The notes below the pieces were generated by a model. It did no database searches. It was not told where the DNA came from and was given only the letters and a program-made list of their open reading frames with translations. A stretch of 64,000 nt of DNA from Lachnospiraceae bacterium KM106-2 (lineage in GTDB: Bacteria; Bacillota; Clostridia; Lachnospirales; Lachnospiraceae): positions 372,001 to 436,000 of the forward strand of contig AP018794.1 of the NCBI GenBank assembly GCA_009731425.1. The letters are read 5' to 3'. Both the position numbers and the translations under genes were made by a program. Within the stretch, counting starts at the first letter, position 1. Every line of letters starts with the position of its first letter. This document shows, piece by piece, positions 9,224-17,762 of this stretch.

Positions 9224-10390
9224 ATGAATCAAATTAAAGAAAACAAGTTAACAATTGGAATATTGCTTGTCTGTTTCCTTGTTTTTGGTTTCCTGCTAAC
9301 GTATGCGAACTCGGATCCTGCGAGAGATTCTGGAAGTACACGAGAGTCTTATACGACATATGAAACAGCAAAGGTATCAAAGATAATCTCTCAGAAACTA
9401 GAACAAAGTGATCTATATGAAGGCAGTTATACAGGTAGTCAGTCTCTTATGATTGAAATTAAATCTGGAACATACAAAGGATCAACGATGTCTGCAACAA
9501 ATTATCTTGGGGCACTTTATGGTACAAAACTAAAGAAGGGGAATTCCATCGTTGTAGCAATCTATGTCGCTAAGGGAAAAGTCGACAATATAACGGTGTA
9601 TGAATATGATCGTTCCTTATCCATTCTCGTGATCCTTGGCTTATTTATTATCGTAACGGTGATCGTTGGTGGAAGAAAGGGCGCCCAGTCTTTGCTTGGA
9701 TTGGTATTTAGTATCGTGTCCTTGATCTGGATACTGATACCATTATTGATGAAAGGTTATCCAACAGTACTAACAACATTTGCGATCTGTTTGTATGTTG
9801 CCATGGTAAGTTATCTGTTATTAGGCGGAATTACGAAAAAGACAATCTGCGCTATGACAGGGACTGCTTCTGGCTTGGTGCTGGCAATTCTATTTGGTCT
9901 GGCTGCTCAATCTGTTGTTAAGGTAAACGGAATGCGTATGGGAGATTATTTGGATGCACTTTTGCAGATCAAACAAGGAGGGACGCCTTTGGAACTGAAG
10001 GGATTGCTGATCGGTGGAATGATTGTGGCGTCTCTTGGAGCAATCATGGATGTTGCCATGAGCATTTCTTCTGCTATGCAGGAGCTGATTACCGTTAATC
10101 CAGAACTTCAGAAACATGAAATGTGGAGGTCTGGTATGAATATTGGACGTGATATGATCGGAACCATGACCAATACATTGATTCTTGCTTTTGTTGGAAG
10201 TAGTTTTGTTATGGTGATCTATATTTGGACCTTGAAATTGCCCTTGTATGAACTGTTGAGTTCCAATCTTGTGGCAACCGAGTTAGTACATAGTATAGCC
10301 AGTAGTATCGGCGTAATCTTATCAGTGCCCCTTACGGTATTGATCAGTACATTTATTTATTGTCAGGGTAAGAAGGTAAAGTCTGCATGA
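9224..10390 (+). CDS. YibE/F-family multipass membrane protein
   Basis: 388 residues. One N-terminal membrane helix, a ~90-residue extracellular beta domain, then about six to seven hydrophobic helices with conserved GGRKGAQSLLGLVFS and GAIMDVAMSISSAMQEL segments, which mark the YibE/F family. The molecular function of this family is not established; a transport role is often guessed. It is 28 bases behind the secreted PHP protein and shares its direction, so both may be one transcript. Its last 38 bases overlap the convergent DJ-1/PfpI gene. Confidence 0.85.
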   Translation: MNQIKENKLTIGILLVCFLVFGFLLTYANSDPARDSGSTRESYTTYETAKVSKIISQKLEQSDLYEGSYTGSQSLMIEIKSGTYKGSTMSATNYLGALYGTKLKKGNSIVVAIYVAKGKVDNITVYEYDRSLSILVILGLFIIVTVIVGGRKGAQSLLGLVFSIVSLIWILIPLLMKGYPTVLTTFAICLYVAMVSYLLLGGITKKTICAMTGTASGLVLAILFGLAAQSVVKVNGMRMGDYLDALLQIKQGGTPLELKGLLIGGMIVASLGAIMDVAMSISSAMQELITVNPELQKHEMWRSGMNIGRDMIGTMTNTLILAFVGSSFVMVIYIWTLKLPLYELLSSNLVATELVHSIASSIGVILSVPLTVLISTFIYCQGKKVKSA

Positions 10391-10994
10391 GTGCATAAAA
10401 ATAGTTCGGGTCACCGGTACTGAAATATTGATACCAAGATTCCAGTGTGTCTAGTTGGAAAACACCTAAATGTTTAATAATCTGTTTTGCCCACAATAAA
10501 GACCCGGTGGGACTTGCAGTAATAAGATTATTATCTGCGACAGAGGGGCTGTCGATATAGAAACTTTGCCCTTTATACTTAGGAGAGAACATTTCAAGAA
10601 AGCCCGGTCCATTACTGGTATGGGGACGATGATCCAGTAGCCCCAAGTTGGCCAGTGCAGCAGTAGCACCACAGATTGCACATACTGTGGCACCGAAAGA
10701 GAGAAATTCACTTGCCTTTTCGAGGATAGCACCATGCCTTGGATCGTTCCAAGTATCTGCGCCGGGTAATAGTAATATACTTGTTCTATCCAGAACAATA
10801 TCAGCAATTAAGCAGTCGGGCACGATTGCTAGCCCACCCATTGTATGGACTAGTTCTTTAGAATAACTAACAGTTTTAAGCGATACAAGGGGTGCTTCTT
10901 TTTTGAAAAAACGACCTGAATTTAATTCTGAAGTCACATACCCTATTTCCCAGTCTGCTAACGTATCAAGAACATACACATAAATTGTATACAT
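10353..10994 (-). CDS. DJ-1/PfpI (ThiJ) family protein
   Basis: 213 residues of the class-I glutamine amidotransferase-like fold. The nucleophile elbow reads AICGATAALA with the expected Cys, preceded by ILLLPGADTW and followed by HTSNGPGFLE. Members include glyoxalases, chaperones and proteases; the substrate here is unknown. GGAGGAAT lies before the ATG. It is transcribed divergently from the WYL regulator at 11117, a layout that suggests control by it, and its 3' end overlaps the YibE/F gene on the other strand by 38 bases. Confidence 0.85.
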   Translation of the reverse strand: MYTIYVYVLDTLADWEIGYVTSELNSGRFFKKEAPLVSLKTVSYSKELVHTMGGLAIVPDCLIADIVLDRTSILLLPGADTWNDPRHGAILEKASEFLSFGATVCAICGATAALANLGLLDHRPHTSNGPGFLEMFSPKYKGQSFYIDSPSVADNNLITASPTGSLLWAKQIIKHLGVFQLDTLESWYQYFSTGDPNYFYALMQTLPSYPDNK

Positions 10995-11058
10995 AAGATT
11001 CCTCCATTTTATTAGATTTCCATTTGATTGTTTGCTCTTTCATAGTATCATGTAATTG

Positions 11059-11087
11059 TTGACATCAGTATGGCAACAATCTATCAT
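11059..11087 (+). promoter_or_regulatory. Sigma-A-type promoter of the WYL regulator
   Basis: TTGACA at 11059-11064 and TATCAT at 11082-11087 with 17 bases between. It lies 29 bases before the regulator start, in the divergent intergenic region shared with the DJ-1 gene. Confidence 0.6.
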
Positions 11088-11116
11088 AATGAAAATTTTT
11101 GAAAGGTGGCTATCAG

Positions 11117-12049
11117 ATGAAAGTTGACAGACTTGTTAGTATCATTATGATACTTCTTGATAAAAAACGGATAGGTGCACAGGAGTTAGCAGATATGTTT
11201 GAAGTTTCATCACGCACGATTTATCGTGATATCGATGCTATCAATATGGCGGGGATACCAGTCCGATCGACGTCGGGAGTGGGTGGTGGTTTTGAAATTA
11301 TGCCAAACTATAAAATTGATCAAAAAGTTTTTTCGACGACTGATCTTGCAACAATTTTGATGGGGCTTTCTAATCTTTCTAATATGATACGAGGAGATGA
11401 ACTGATAAATGCCCTTGCAAAAGTTAAGAGCTTTATTCCTGCGGACAGAGCGAAAGACATTGAATTAAAAGCAAATCAAATATATATTGATTTAAGTCCG
11501 TGGATGAGTAACCGGAACATAGAGCCATATCTAAAGATAATAAAAACAGCGGTACAGGAAAGCAGGCTGCTTTCCATTGAATATACAGATCACCACGGAA
11601 ATAAAACAGTACGGACAGTTGAGCCATATCAGCTGGTATTGAAAAGCAGTCATTGGTACTTACAAGGGTATTGTTATATTAGAAATGATTTTCGTTTATT
11701 TAGAATATCGCGCATATCAAATCTACAAGTGAAAGAGGAAACTTTTATACCTCGAGATTATCAAAAACCTCAGTTTGATTTTGGAGATATTGTGGAAACG
11801 ATGCTGACGAATATTAAAATTCGATTCCATAAGTCGGTCATGGACAGGGTGCTTGATTATTGCTCGTTTGAACAGTTTATCCCAGATGGTGGGGAACACT
11901 ATATGGTTAGTTTCCCTTTCATCGAGAACGATTACTATTACAATATTCTTTTAAGTTTTGGAGATAAATGTGAGTGTTTAGAACCGTTACATGTGCGTGC
12001 AGAAATGAAGCGTAGAATACATGAGATAGCCTCTTTGTACGAAAATTAG
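11117..12049 (+). CDS. HTH/WYL-domain transcriptional regulator (YafY-like)
   Basis: About 310 residues. A DeoR-type winged helix occupies roughly 1-60 (ELADMFEVSSRTIYRDIDAI, then the GGGFEI wing) and the WYL domain about 135-205 (LSIEYTDHHGN, EPYQLVLKSSHWYLQGYC, FRLFRISRI), with a C-terminal WCX extension. WYL domains sense small ligands or nucleic acid and control transcription. The ATG at 11117 follows AAGGTGGC. It is divergent from the DJ-1 gene and probably regulates it and itself. A 23-codon ORF and a terminator follow directly. Confidence 0.88.
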   Translation: MKVDRLVSIIMILLDKKRIGAQELADMFEVSSRTIYRDIDAINMAGIPVRSTSGVGGGFEIMPNYKIDQKVFSTTDLATILMGLSNLSNMIRGDELINALAKVKSFIPADRAKDIELKANQIYIDLSPWMSNRNIEPYLKIIKTAVQESRLLSIEYTDHHGNKTVRTVEPYQLVLKSSHWYLQGYCYIRNDFRLFRISRISNLQVKEETFIPRDYQKPQFDFGDIVETMLTNIKIRFHKSVMDRVLDYCSFEQFIPDGGEHYMVSFPFIENDYYYNILLSFGDKCECLEPLHVRAEMKRRIHEIASLYEN

Positions 12050-12071
12050 AACGAAAAGGAAGGTGAATAAT

Positions 12072-12143
12072 ATGATGAGTAACTTAATGTTAACTGTAGA
12101 AAATAATTCGTATTACTCGCTTTTATCAGTATTAGTAGTGTAA
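12072..12143 (+). CDS. Possible 23-residue peptide downstream of the WYL regulator
   Basis: ATG ATG start after AAGGAAGGTG, encoding MMSNLMLTVE followed by NNSYYSLLSVLVV. The short product has a hydrophobic C-terminal half. It sits between the regulator stop and a terminator, so it would be cotranscribed with the regulator. No homologue is recognised. The good ribosome site is the main support; it could also be a chance ORF. Confidence 0.4.
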   Translation: MMSNLMLTVENNSYYSLLSVLVV

Positions 12144-12159
12144 CATTTTTGAATCGATG

Positions 12160-12194
12160 AAGATACTTCTGATTTTTACAGGGGTATCTTTTTT
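12160..12194 (+). terminator. Terminator of the WYL regulator transcript
   Basis: AAGATAC pairs with GTATCTT around an imperfect inner stem, followed by a run of six T. It closes the regulator/peptide transcript. Confidence 0.7.
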
Positions 12195-12277
12195 ATTTGT
12201 AGGAAGAAAGATCTAATTGAAAACGATGAAATAGTTTCAGAATGTAAGTTTGGTTTAAGGAGGTGAGTGGAAATTTG

Positions 12278-12391
12278 TTGGATCATATCATCGATTTAGA
12301 TGATTGGATGAGTGAAATTAGAAATAAACTAAGAGCGGCACAAGAGATTAAGAGAAATCAGGCATTGCGATTGCATCGCTGGAACGCCTGA
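12278..12391 (+). CDS. Possible small charged protein of ~37 residues
   Basis: A TTG start (doubled TTG TTG) lies behind a near-perfect AAGGAGGTGA ribosome site. The product starts LDHIIDLDDWMSEIRNKL and continues as a mixed-charge helix to a TGA inside the terminator stem. No family recognised. The very strong ribosome site and the dedicated terminator argue for a real small gene; the TTG start and lack of a known homologue argue for caution. Confidence 0.45.
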   Translation: MDHIIDLDDWMSEIRNKLRAAQEIKRNQALRLHRWNA

Positions 12392-12395
12392 TTTC
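12354..12395 (+). terminator. Terminator overlapping the end of the small ORF
   Basis: A perfect 10-bp stem (GAAATCAGGC with GCCTGATTTC) with a T-rich tail. The stop codon of the preceding small ORF lies in the right arm. From here to 12560 I see no gene. Confidence 0.7.
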
Positions 12396-12560
12396 TTATT
12401 CATTTGAAGTTCAATCATAAAATCGTGTTGCTCAAGCCAGGTATTATAGTCACGGACATGAAAATCAGCAGACTCTTTAACTATTTAAAATCTAAGATCT
12501 TAGTATAGAATTATATATACGTGATGAATTTGTCTCATAAGCTACCTCCTTTGAGCTAAC

Positions 12561-13727
12561 TTATTCAAATCCTACTTCGGCCTGTCCGATAGTTTTGTGT
12601 TTGGTCTGGGTGAGTTCCTCTTCATCTAATAGACGAGCGTGAGACGGGATGATGTAGGCTTTATTCATATGATCTCTTGCATAAGTTTCGAAGAAGTTAT
12701 CATGAAGGTGAACACCGTTGATGTTATCAATGAATCCCGTTCTTTGTAGGAAGAGAGGGATTTTAAACAAGGTGTGCATCTGGAAAAAATCATCGAAAGC
12801 ATCTAGCATTTTGACGATCGTTCCATTTGGGTTTTCACAGAAACCTACGCCGTCAACGCTTCCTAGCAAGTAGACTGGTTTGTCTGGATGATCCTGATTG
12901 TAGTCGGTGATGGCTTGTTTGATCAGTACGGTTTCATCTGATTTATTGACACCGTACTGACCAGGGTCGGATGAGTGGATGAGAGACTGAACGAGGATTC
13001 TTACGTTTTTATCCTCATCGAGTACAACAAGGTCAAAGCTATGAACACTTTGTTTTTTTACTTCGCGTCCCACAAGTTCCATCGTTTCAAGATCGACATT
13101 TGGATCCATGCTGGCCATTGGATCGATATGTTTATCGTCGGGGATGAACTTCATATTACAGTCGGCAAAGACATTTGCAAAGGTCATCTCGGCACCATGA
13201 CCACGGTATTTAGCTTGCTTTTGCTGGATTTCTTTTGGTGCGATCAAATTATTAAATAGTTGCTTGATGACAGCGTCATCTAGGGAAGCAAATGTATTTA
13301 GGATCACTTCGATCCCTTTATCGATGAAATATCCGGCAATTAAGGAAGCGTAAGCTTCACGGTTGACGTCGGTCTTTAATTTGCCGGTAAAGAATTTGGT
13401 ATCATGTTTAATGACATATTCACGTCCATCGCCGAGGGCACGTCCGTTGCCTAGTTTTGCACGGCTGTTAAGGTAAGTAAGATCCAAATATAAACGTTTG
13501 TCAGAGATACCGAGAAGCAGCCGGATGTCGCTGATCATGGATGGGTATTCTAATAGTAAGTTTGATAGGATCAATTCAATCGGTGCACCACTTATTTTAC
13601 GTTTGCGGTAGAAGTGGATACAGGTGATGAGGTTGTCGCTGATCTTAGAATCTAGTTCATGTCCTTTATATAATGGTAAATCTTCCTGGCATGCGACACA
13701 GTACCAGAACTCTTCAATTTTTTTCAT
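12561..13727 (-). CDS. Putative type II restriction endonuclease partner of the adjacent methyltransferase
   Basis: 388 residues, not assigned to a named family. It begins near a CVAC pair and contains a SFDLVVLDEDKNVRILVQ segment that fits the core strands of a PD-(D/E)XK nuclease (acidic residue, then a beta strand ending in Q), followed by SLIHSSDPGQYGVNKS, reminiscent of several type II enzymes. The strongest evidence is context: it is divergent from a type II/IIG-like N6-adenine methyltransferase across 105 bases. GGAGGAAATACT precedes the ATG. The recognition site cannot be inferred. A different DNA-binding role is possible. Confidence 0.6.
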   Translation of the reverse strand: MKKIEEFWYCVACQEDLPLYKGHELDSKISDNLITCIHFYRKRKISGAPIELILSNLLLEYPSMISDIRLLLGISDKRLYLDLTYLNSRAKLGNGRALGDGREYVIKHDTKFFTGKLKTDVNREAYASLIAGYFIDKGIEVILNTFASLDDAVIKQLFNNLIAPKEIQQKQAKYRGHGAEMTFANVFADCNMKFIPDDKHIDPMASMDPNVDLETMELVGREVKKQSVHSFDLVVLDEDKNVRILVQSLIHSSDPGQYGVNKSDETVLIKQAITDYNQDHPDKPVYLLGSVDGVGFCENPNGTIVKMLDAFDDFFQMHTLFKIPLFLQRTGFIDNINGVHLHDNFFETYARDHMNKAYIIPSHARLLDEEELTQTKHKTIGQAEVGFE

Positions 13728-13744
13728 AGTATTTCCTCCGTGAA

Positions 13745-13765
13745 TTACAACTTGTGAAGTTGCAA
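13745..13765. promoter_or_regulatory. Palindromic operator candidate between the restriction and methyltransferase genes
   Basis: CAACTT-GTG-AAGTTG, a perfect 6+6 palindrome extended by matching TT/AA outer bases, sits in the shared promoter region close to the endonuclease start. It could be an autoregulatory site of the methyltransferase or of a host regulator. No separate controller gene is visible. Confidence 0.4.
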
Positions 13766-13832
13766 TTTTAGCAATATTATTGTACTATGAAGACTACAAA
13801 TGCACAATGTTAAATAAAGGAGTAAAACAAGA

Positions 13833-16529
13833 ATGATTAATCTAGCGCAAATCAGTCTTGACTTAAAAGATAAGAATAAATCGCTGACAAAGCAGTCCAT
13901 TGCGGTCACGCACGATTTTTATTGGAAGTTGAAGAAGGACGAAGAAAGTTTAAAAGACGTGCTTACTGCGTGGAAAGAGGATTTTGGATTCATTTATGGT
14001 GATATTAAAAATAATCTTTCAAGTAATAATAAAATAAAGCCTGAAGAACTGGCAGCGTATTATCAGATCGAGGACGAAAGCCTTGATGTGCTATATCTGT
14101 TCTTTAGCATCCAGACCTATTTTAGTGTTCTTGTTAAGCTTCTCACGTTCCATATGTTAGCCTCTATTCATGGGGAAGCAGGTGTGTTTCAGAAATCGAA
14201 TTTAACATTGCGTTCTCTAACAAAATTACTAGAAGGAAAGTCCTATCAGGAATATGGGGTAACTAATTTTGCGTCCATAGACTGGTATTGTTGGATCCTT
14301 GAGACGAAGGACAAGAAGTTGATCAAAAAGATCGATCAGCTGAAAAACGAAATCTGTAGTTATGATTCTATTATGGAGTTGGAGGAATTTACGCAAATTC
14401 ATAATTATGATTATATCAAACAGATTTACGAGACGGTGATTCCAAAGCAGTTAAGACATGCACTTGGAGAGTACTATACGCCGGATTGGCTGGCAGATTA
14501 TACGATCGAACACATTGCGGAATTTGCAAAGCAGCAGAAGGAAGAAATGCGATATCTAGATCCTACCTGTGGGTCAGGAACATTCCTATTTAAATCGATT
14601 AAGCAGATACAGAAGAAGGGTGAATGGAAGATTCCACAGATTACGGCAAATGTAATGGGATATGATATTAATCCCCTTGCAGTGCTAACAGCAAAAGCGA
14701 ATTATCTAATCTGCCTGTTATCTCAGATGAAGGATCAGAAGAAGCTATCTATTCCTGTTTATCGATATGATAGTCTGAATGTCCCTGAAATCCAAGATGA
14801 CGTGATTCTGATCGATTTAAATGGAACCATGGAATATGCGATACCAATTGCTTTTATGAAGGAGACACGTTTCCAAAAGTTATATCAGCAGATGTTGCTC
14901 GCGAAGGCTCGTGGCAATTTTTATCCATTAAAGAAACAGTATAAAAAGTATGGAAAACACGTTCTTTCACAGTTACGACAATTCTTTGATGCATTAGGTG
15001 ATAATGAATTTGTCGTAAAAGAACGTTTAGCAGCCATTCGAGATCGGATCAATGGATTCTTTGAGAAAAAAGTTGATATTATTGTCGGAAACCCACCATG
15101 GGTGAACTGGGAGTATCTGCCCGAAGTTTATCGTCAGAAGTCAAAACATTTATGGAAGGATTATGGTATCTTCAGCGCATCCGGAAGAGATTTAAGTTTC
15201 AGCAAAGAAGACATATCAGTGTTAGTGACTTACGCAGTATTAGAGCGCAACTTAAAAGAGGGCGGCTATCTTGCATTTGTAATTCGACAGGCTATGTTTA
15301 AATCAGCACAAAATGGAATCGGATTTCGAAAGTTTATCATCAATAAGGAAGATGGTAATACGAGTATGAAAGTGCTTCGTGTCGATGATCTATCTAAGAT
15401 CCGACCATTTGAAAATGCAACCAATAGTTCTGCCATCCTTTATTTAAAGCGAGATGAGGAGACAACTTATCCCGTTCCTTACTATGTATGGAAAAAGGAT
15501 TCTCTCGAACGAAAAGGGTTAAATGCTTATGCTAGTTTAAAGGAAATTCTATCGATCATGAGTATTGAAGAGATGGTTGCGATGCCGGTAAATGAATCTG
15601 ATCCTACTTCACTTTGGATTACAGCTAAGTTAGAAGCACTTAAGGCAGTAAAACAAGTACTTGGAAGCAATAGTTATCGAGCAAGAACCGGCGTGTTTAC
15701 GGGTGGAGCCAATGCGGTATACCAGTTAAATATCCTAAAAGAACAGGAAGATGGAATGATCCTTGTTCAAAATCAGGTAGGAAAAGCGAAAAGAAAAGTA
15801 AAAGAGATTACAAAGACCATTGAAAAAGCTCTTGTATATCCCCTTGTTCAAGGAAGCGATCTGAAGAAGTGGAAGGTATCAAGTAAAGTTAATTTACTTT
15901 GTCCGCATACAAAAGTGACGAAGATGAAACCAATCGATCATGAAACAATGCAGGAAAAATATCCGTTGACTTTAGATTATCTGGAAGAGTTTCATAATGA
16001 GCTTGACGAAAGAAAAGGGTTTGCCGGATGGGAAAAGGAAATGCAGAAAGAATTCTTTTATGCGATTCTTCGAATTGGTGAATATACATTTTCTAAATAT
16101 AAAGTCGCATGGCGTTATATTGCTTCGGAATTTATCACCGCAGTCATTGATGAAACCGATGATGAAATCTTAGGTAGAAAAATGTATCTTCCAAATGAGA
16201 AGATCATGTACGTCTCCACAGATGATGAAAGAGAAGCTTATTATCTTTGTGGTGTATTAAGTTCTACACCAATCGCATTTTGTGTGAAAAGTTATATGAA
16301 TCCGACAAGTATCTCGGCTCATGTACTAGACAAGTTACAAATCCCAGATTATGATCCGGATAATAAGCTCCATCAGGAGATTGCAACGGCATGTAAAAGA
16401 GGTCATGAGACATCGGATCACAAAGAGATAGAACAACTGCAAGAGGTGATTGATACGAAAGTTGCTAAACTGTATCAATTTAGTGAACTTGAAATGACAA
16501 CAATGAGGGATTCTTTGCGCACTTGCTAG
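13833..16529 (+). CDS. N6-adenine DNA methyltransferase of a restriction-modification system (Eco57I/type IIG-like)
   Basis: 898 residues. An N-terminal helical region (1-205) precedes the catalytic domain with LRHALGEYYTPDWLADY, motif I DPTCGSGTFLF, VMGYDINPLAVLTAKANY, and motif IV NPPW (VGNPPWVNWEY). A C-terminal region of ~350 residues resembles TaqI/HsdS-like target recognition (ARTGVFTGGANAVY; YASEF-like segments). It methylates adenine within a specific DNA site using S-adenosylmethionine. There is no obvious nuclease motif at its own N-terminus, so cleavage is assigned to the divergent 388-residue gene. AAAGGAG precedes the ATG. Confidence 0.85.
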   Translation: MINLAQISLDLKDKNKSLTKQSIAVTHDFYWKLKKDEESLKDVLTAWKEDFGFIYGDIKNNLSSNNKIKPEELAAYYQIEDESLDVLYLFFSIQTYFSVLVKLLTFHMLASIHGEAGVFQKSNLTLRSLTKLLEGKSYQEYGVTNFASIDWYCWILETKDKKLIKKIDQLKNEICSYDSIMELEEFTQIHNYDYIKQIYETVIPKQLRHALGEYYTPDWLADYTIEHIAEFAKQQKEEMRYLDPTCGSGTFLFKSIKQIQKKGEWKIPQITANVMGYDINPLAVLTAKANYLICLLSQMKDQKKLSIPVYRYDSLNVPEIQDDVILIDLNGTMEYAIPIAFMKETRFQKLYQQMLLAKARGNFYPLKKQYKKYGKHVLSQLRQFFDALGDNEFVVKERLAAIRDRINGFFEKKVDIIVGNPPWVNWEYLPEVYRQKSKHLWKDYGIFSASGRDLSFSKEDISVLVTYAVLERNLKEGGYLAFVIRQAMFKSAQNGIGFRKFIINKEDGNTSMKVLRVDDLSKIRPFENATNSSAILYLKRDEETTYPVPYYVWKKDSLERKGLNAYASLKEILSIMSIEEMVAMPVNESDPTSLWITAKLEALKAVKQVLGSNSYRARTGVFTGGANAVYQLNILKEQEDGMILVQNQVGKAKRKVKEITKTIEKALVYPLVQGSDLKKWKVSSKVNLLCPHTKVTKMKPIDHETMQEKYPLTLDYLEEFHNELDERKGFAGWEKEMQKEFFYAILRIGEYTFSKYKVAWRYIASEFITAVIDETDDEILGRKMYLPNEKIMYVSTDDEREAYYLCGVLSSTPIAFCVKSYMNPTSISAHVLDKLQIPDYDPDNKLHQEIATACKRGHETSDHKEIEQLQEVIDTKVAKLYQFSELEMTTMRDSLRTC

Positions 16530-16577
16530 AAAAAGAATGCATATACTAATAAGGAACCTACGATACGGGAGTATGGT

Positions 16578-17657
16578 ATGATCACAATTAGTTTATGCAT
16601 GATTGTCAAAAATGAGGAGGATAACCTTGGAAACTGTCTGGAATCTGTAAAAGAGGCGGTGGATGAAATCATCATCGTTGATACAGGTTCCACGGACAGA
16701 ACGAAGGAAATAGCATCTCGTTATACGGATAAGATATTTGATTTTACTTGGATTGACGATTTCTCAGCAGCCAGAAATGAATCATTTCGTCATGCTACGA
16801 TGGATTACCTACTGTGGCTGGATGCCGATGATATCATAAAAAAAGAAGATCTTGATAAATTAATAGCGCTGAAAAAGGAATTTCCAACTGAGTATGAATG
16901 TGTTATGTTTGATTATGACTATGCATTTAATGAAATGGGTAAGCCGATTTTGACATTTAAGAGAGAACGTCTTGTTAAGAGGGAGGCCAATTTTTTGTGG
17001 GAAGGATTTATCCATGAGGTGATCGATTGCCATGGGAAATGTCTGAATGCAAATATAACGGTGACTCATAATAAAAAGCATGGAAATGGAATGCGAAATT
17101 ATAATATTTATAGAAAGCATATCGATGCAGGAGAAACACTGAATGTTCGTGATCAGTATTATTATGCCAAGGAACTTTGGGGTCAGGAAAAGTTTGACGA
17201 GGCACTCAAAGCATATTTAGACTTGATCGATTCGGAAGAAGGCTGGTATGAAAATCGAATTGATGCGATCAATCAGAGTGCTGATATTCTGATCGGAGAG
17301 AAAGAGTATCGACAGGCAAGGAATCTATTGTGGAGGGCTTTTGAGATTACAACGCCTCGAGCAGAAGCTCTATTTCGTCTTGCATTTACATTTGAACAGG
17401 AAAATCGGATTCCAGAAGCAATCTATTGGTTTACTCAGATTCTAACATTACAGAAGCCAAAGACAGCAGGATTTATCTTTGATGAATATTGGAATTGGCG
17501 GCCATACCTAGAGCTCTGTGTGTGTTATGATCGAATGGGTCAGAAGAAATTGGCGTATGAGTTTAACAAGAAGGCAGCTAGTTATATGCCGGATCATCCT
17601 TCTATTGTTCATAATAACCAGTATTTCGAGGAATATTTTAAAAAAGAAAAAGAATAG
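16578..17657 (+). CDS. Family 2 glycosyltransferase with TPR domain (SunS-like)
   Basis: 359 residues. The GT-A domain (about 1-200) starts ISLCMIVKNEEDNLGNCL and shows IIIVDTGSTDRT and the LLWLDADD metal-binding DxD-type motif; FLWEGFIHEVI follows. The C-terminal half is made of TPR-like helices (KAYLDLIDSEEGW, ARNLLWRAF, EAIYWFTQIL). The architecture matches glycosyltransferases that modify peptides or proteins. The target is unknown. It begins 49 bases behind the methyltransferase with its own ribosome site. Confidence 0.85.
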   Translation: MITISLCMIVKNEEDNLGNCLESVKEAVDEIIIVDTGSTDRTKEIASRYTDKIFDFTWIDDFSAARNESFRHATMDYLLWLDADDIIKKEDLDKLIALKKEFPTEYECVMFDYDYAFNEMGKPILTFKRERLVKREANFLWEGFIHEVIDCHGKCLNANITVTHNKKHGNGMRNYNIYRKHIDAGETLNVRDQYYYAKELWGQEKFDEALKAYLDLIDSEEGWYENRIDAINQSADILIGEKEYRQARNLLWRAFEITTPRAEALFRLAFTFEQENRIPEAIYWFTQILTLQKPKTAGFIFDEYWNWRPYLELCVCYDRMGQKKLAYEFNKKAASYMPDHPSIVHNNQYFEEYFKKEKE

Positions 17658-17693
17658 AGAAAATTACATACATTTTGAGAGAAAAGTGCGGAG

Positions 17694-17735
17694 GGATGTA
17701 GACGCGCTTGTAATTTGCGCCTGCATCCTTTAAAA
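17694..17735 (+). terminator. Terminator after the glycosyltransferase
   Basis: GGATGTAGACGCGC pairs with GCGCCTGCATCC with small mismatches, followed by TTTAAAAT. It separates the glycosyltransferase from the NYN gene. Confidence 0.65.
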
Positions 17736-17762
17736 TAGTATTGATTAATTAAGGAGGTTTCT

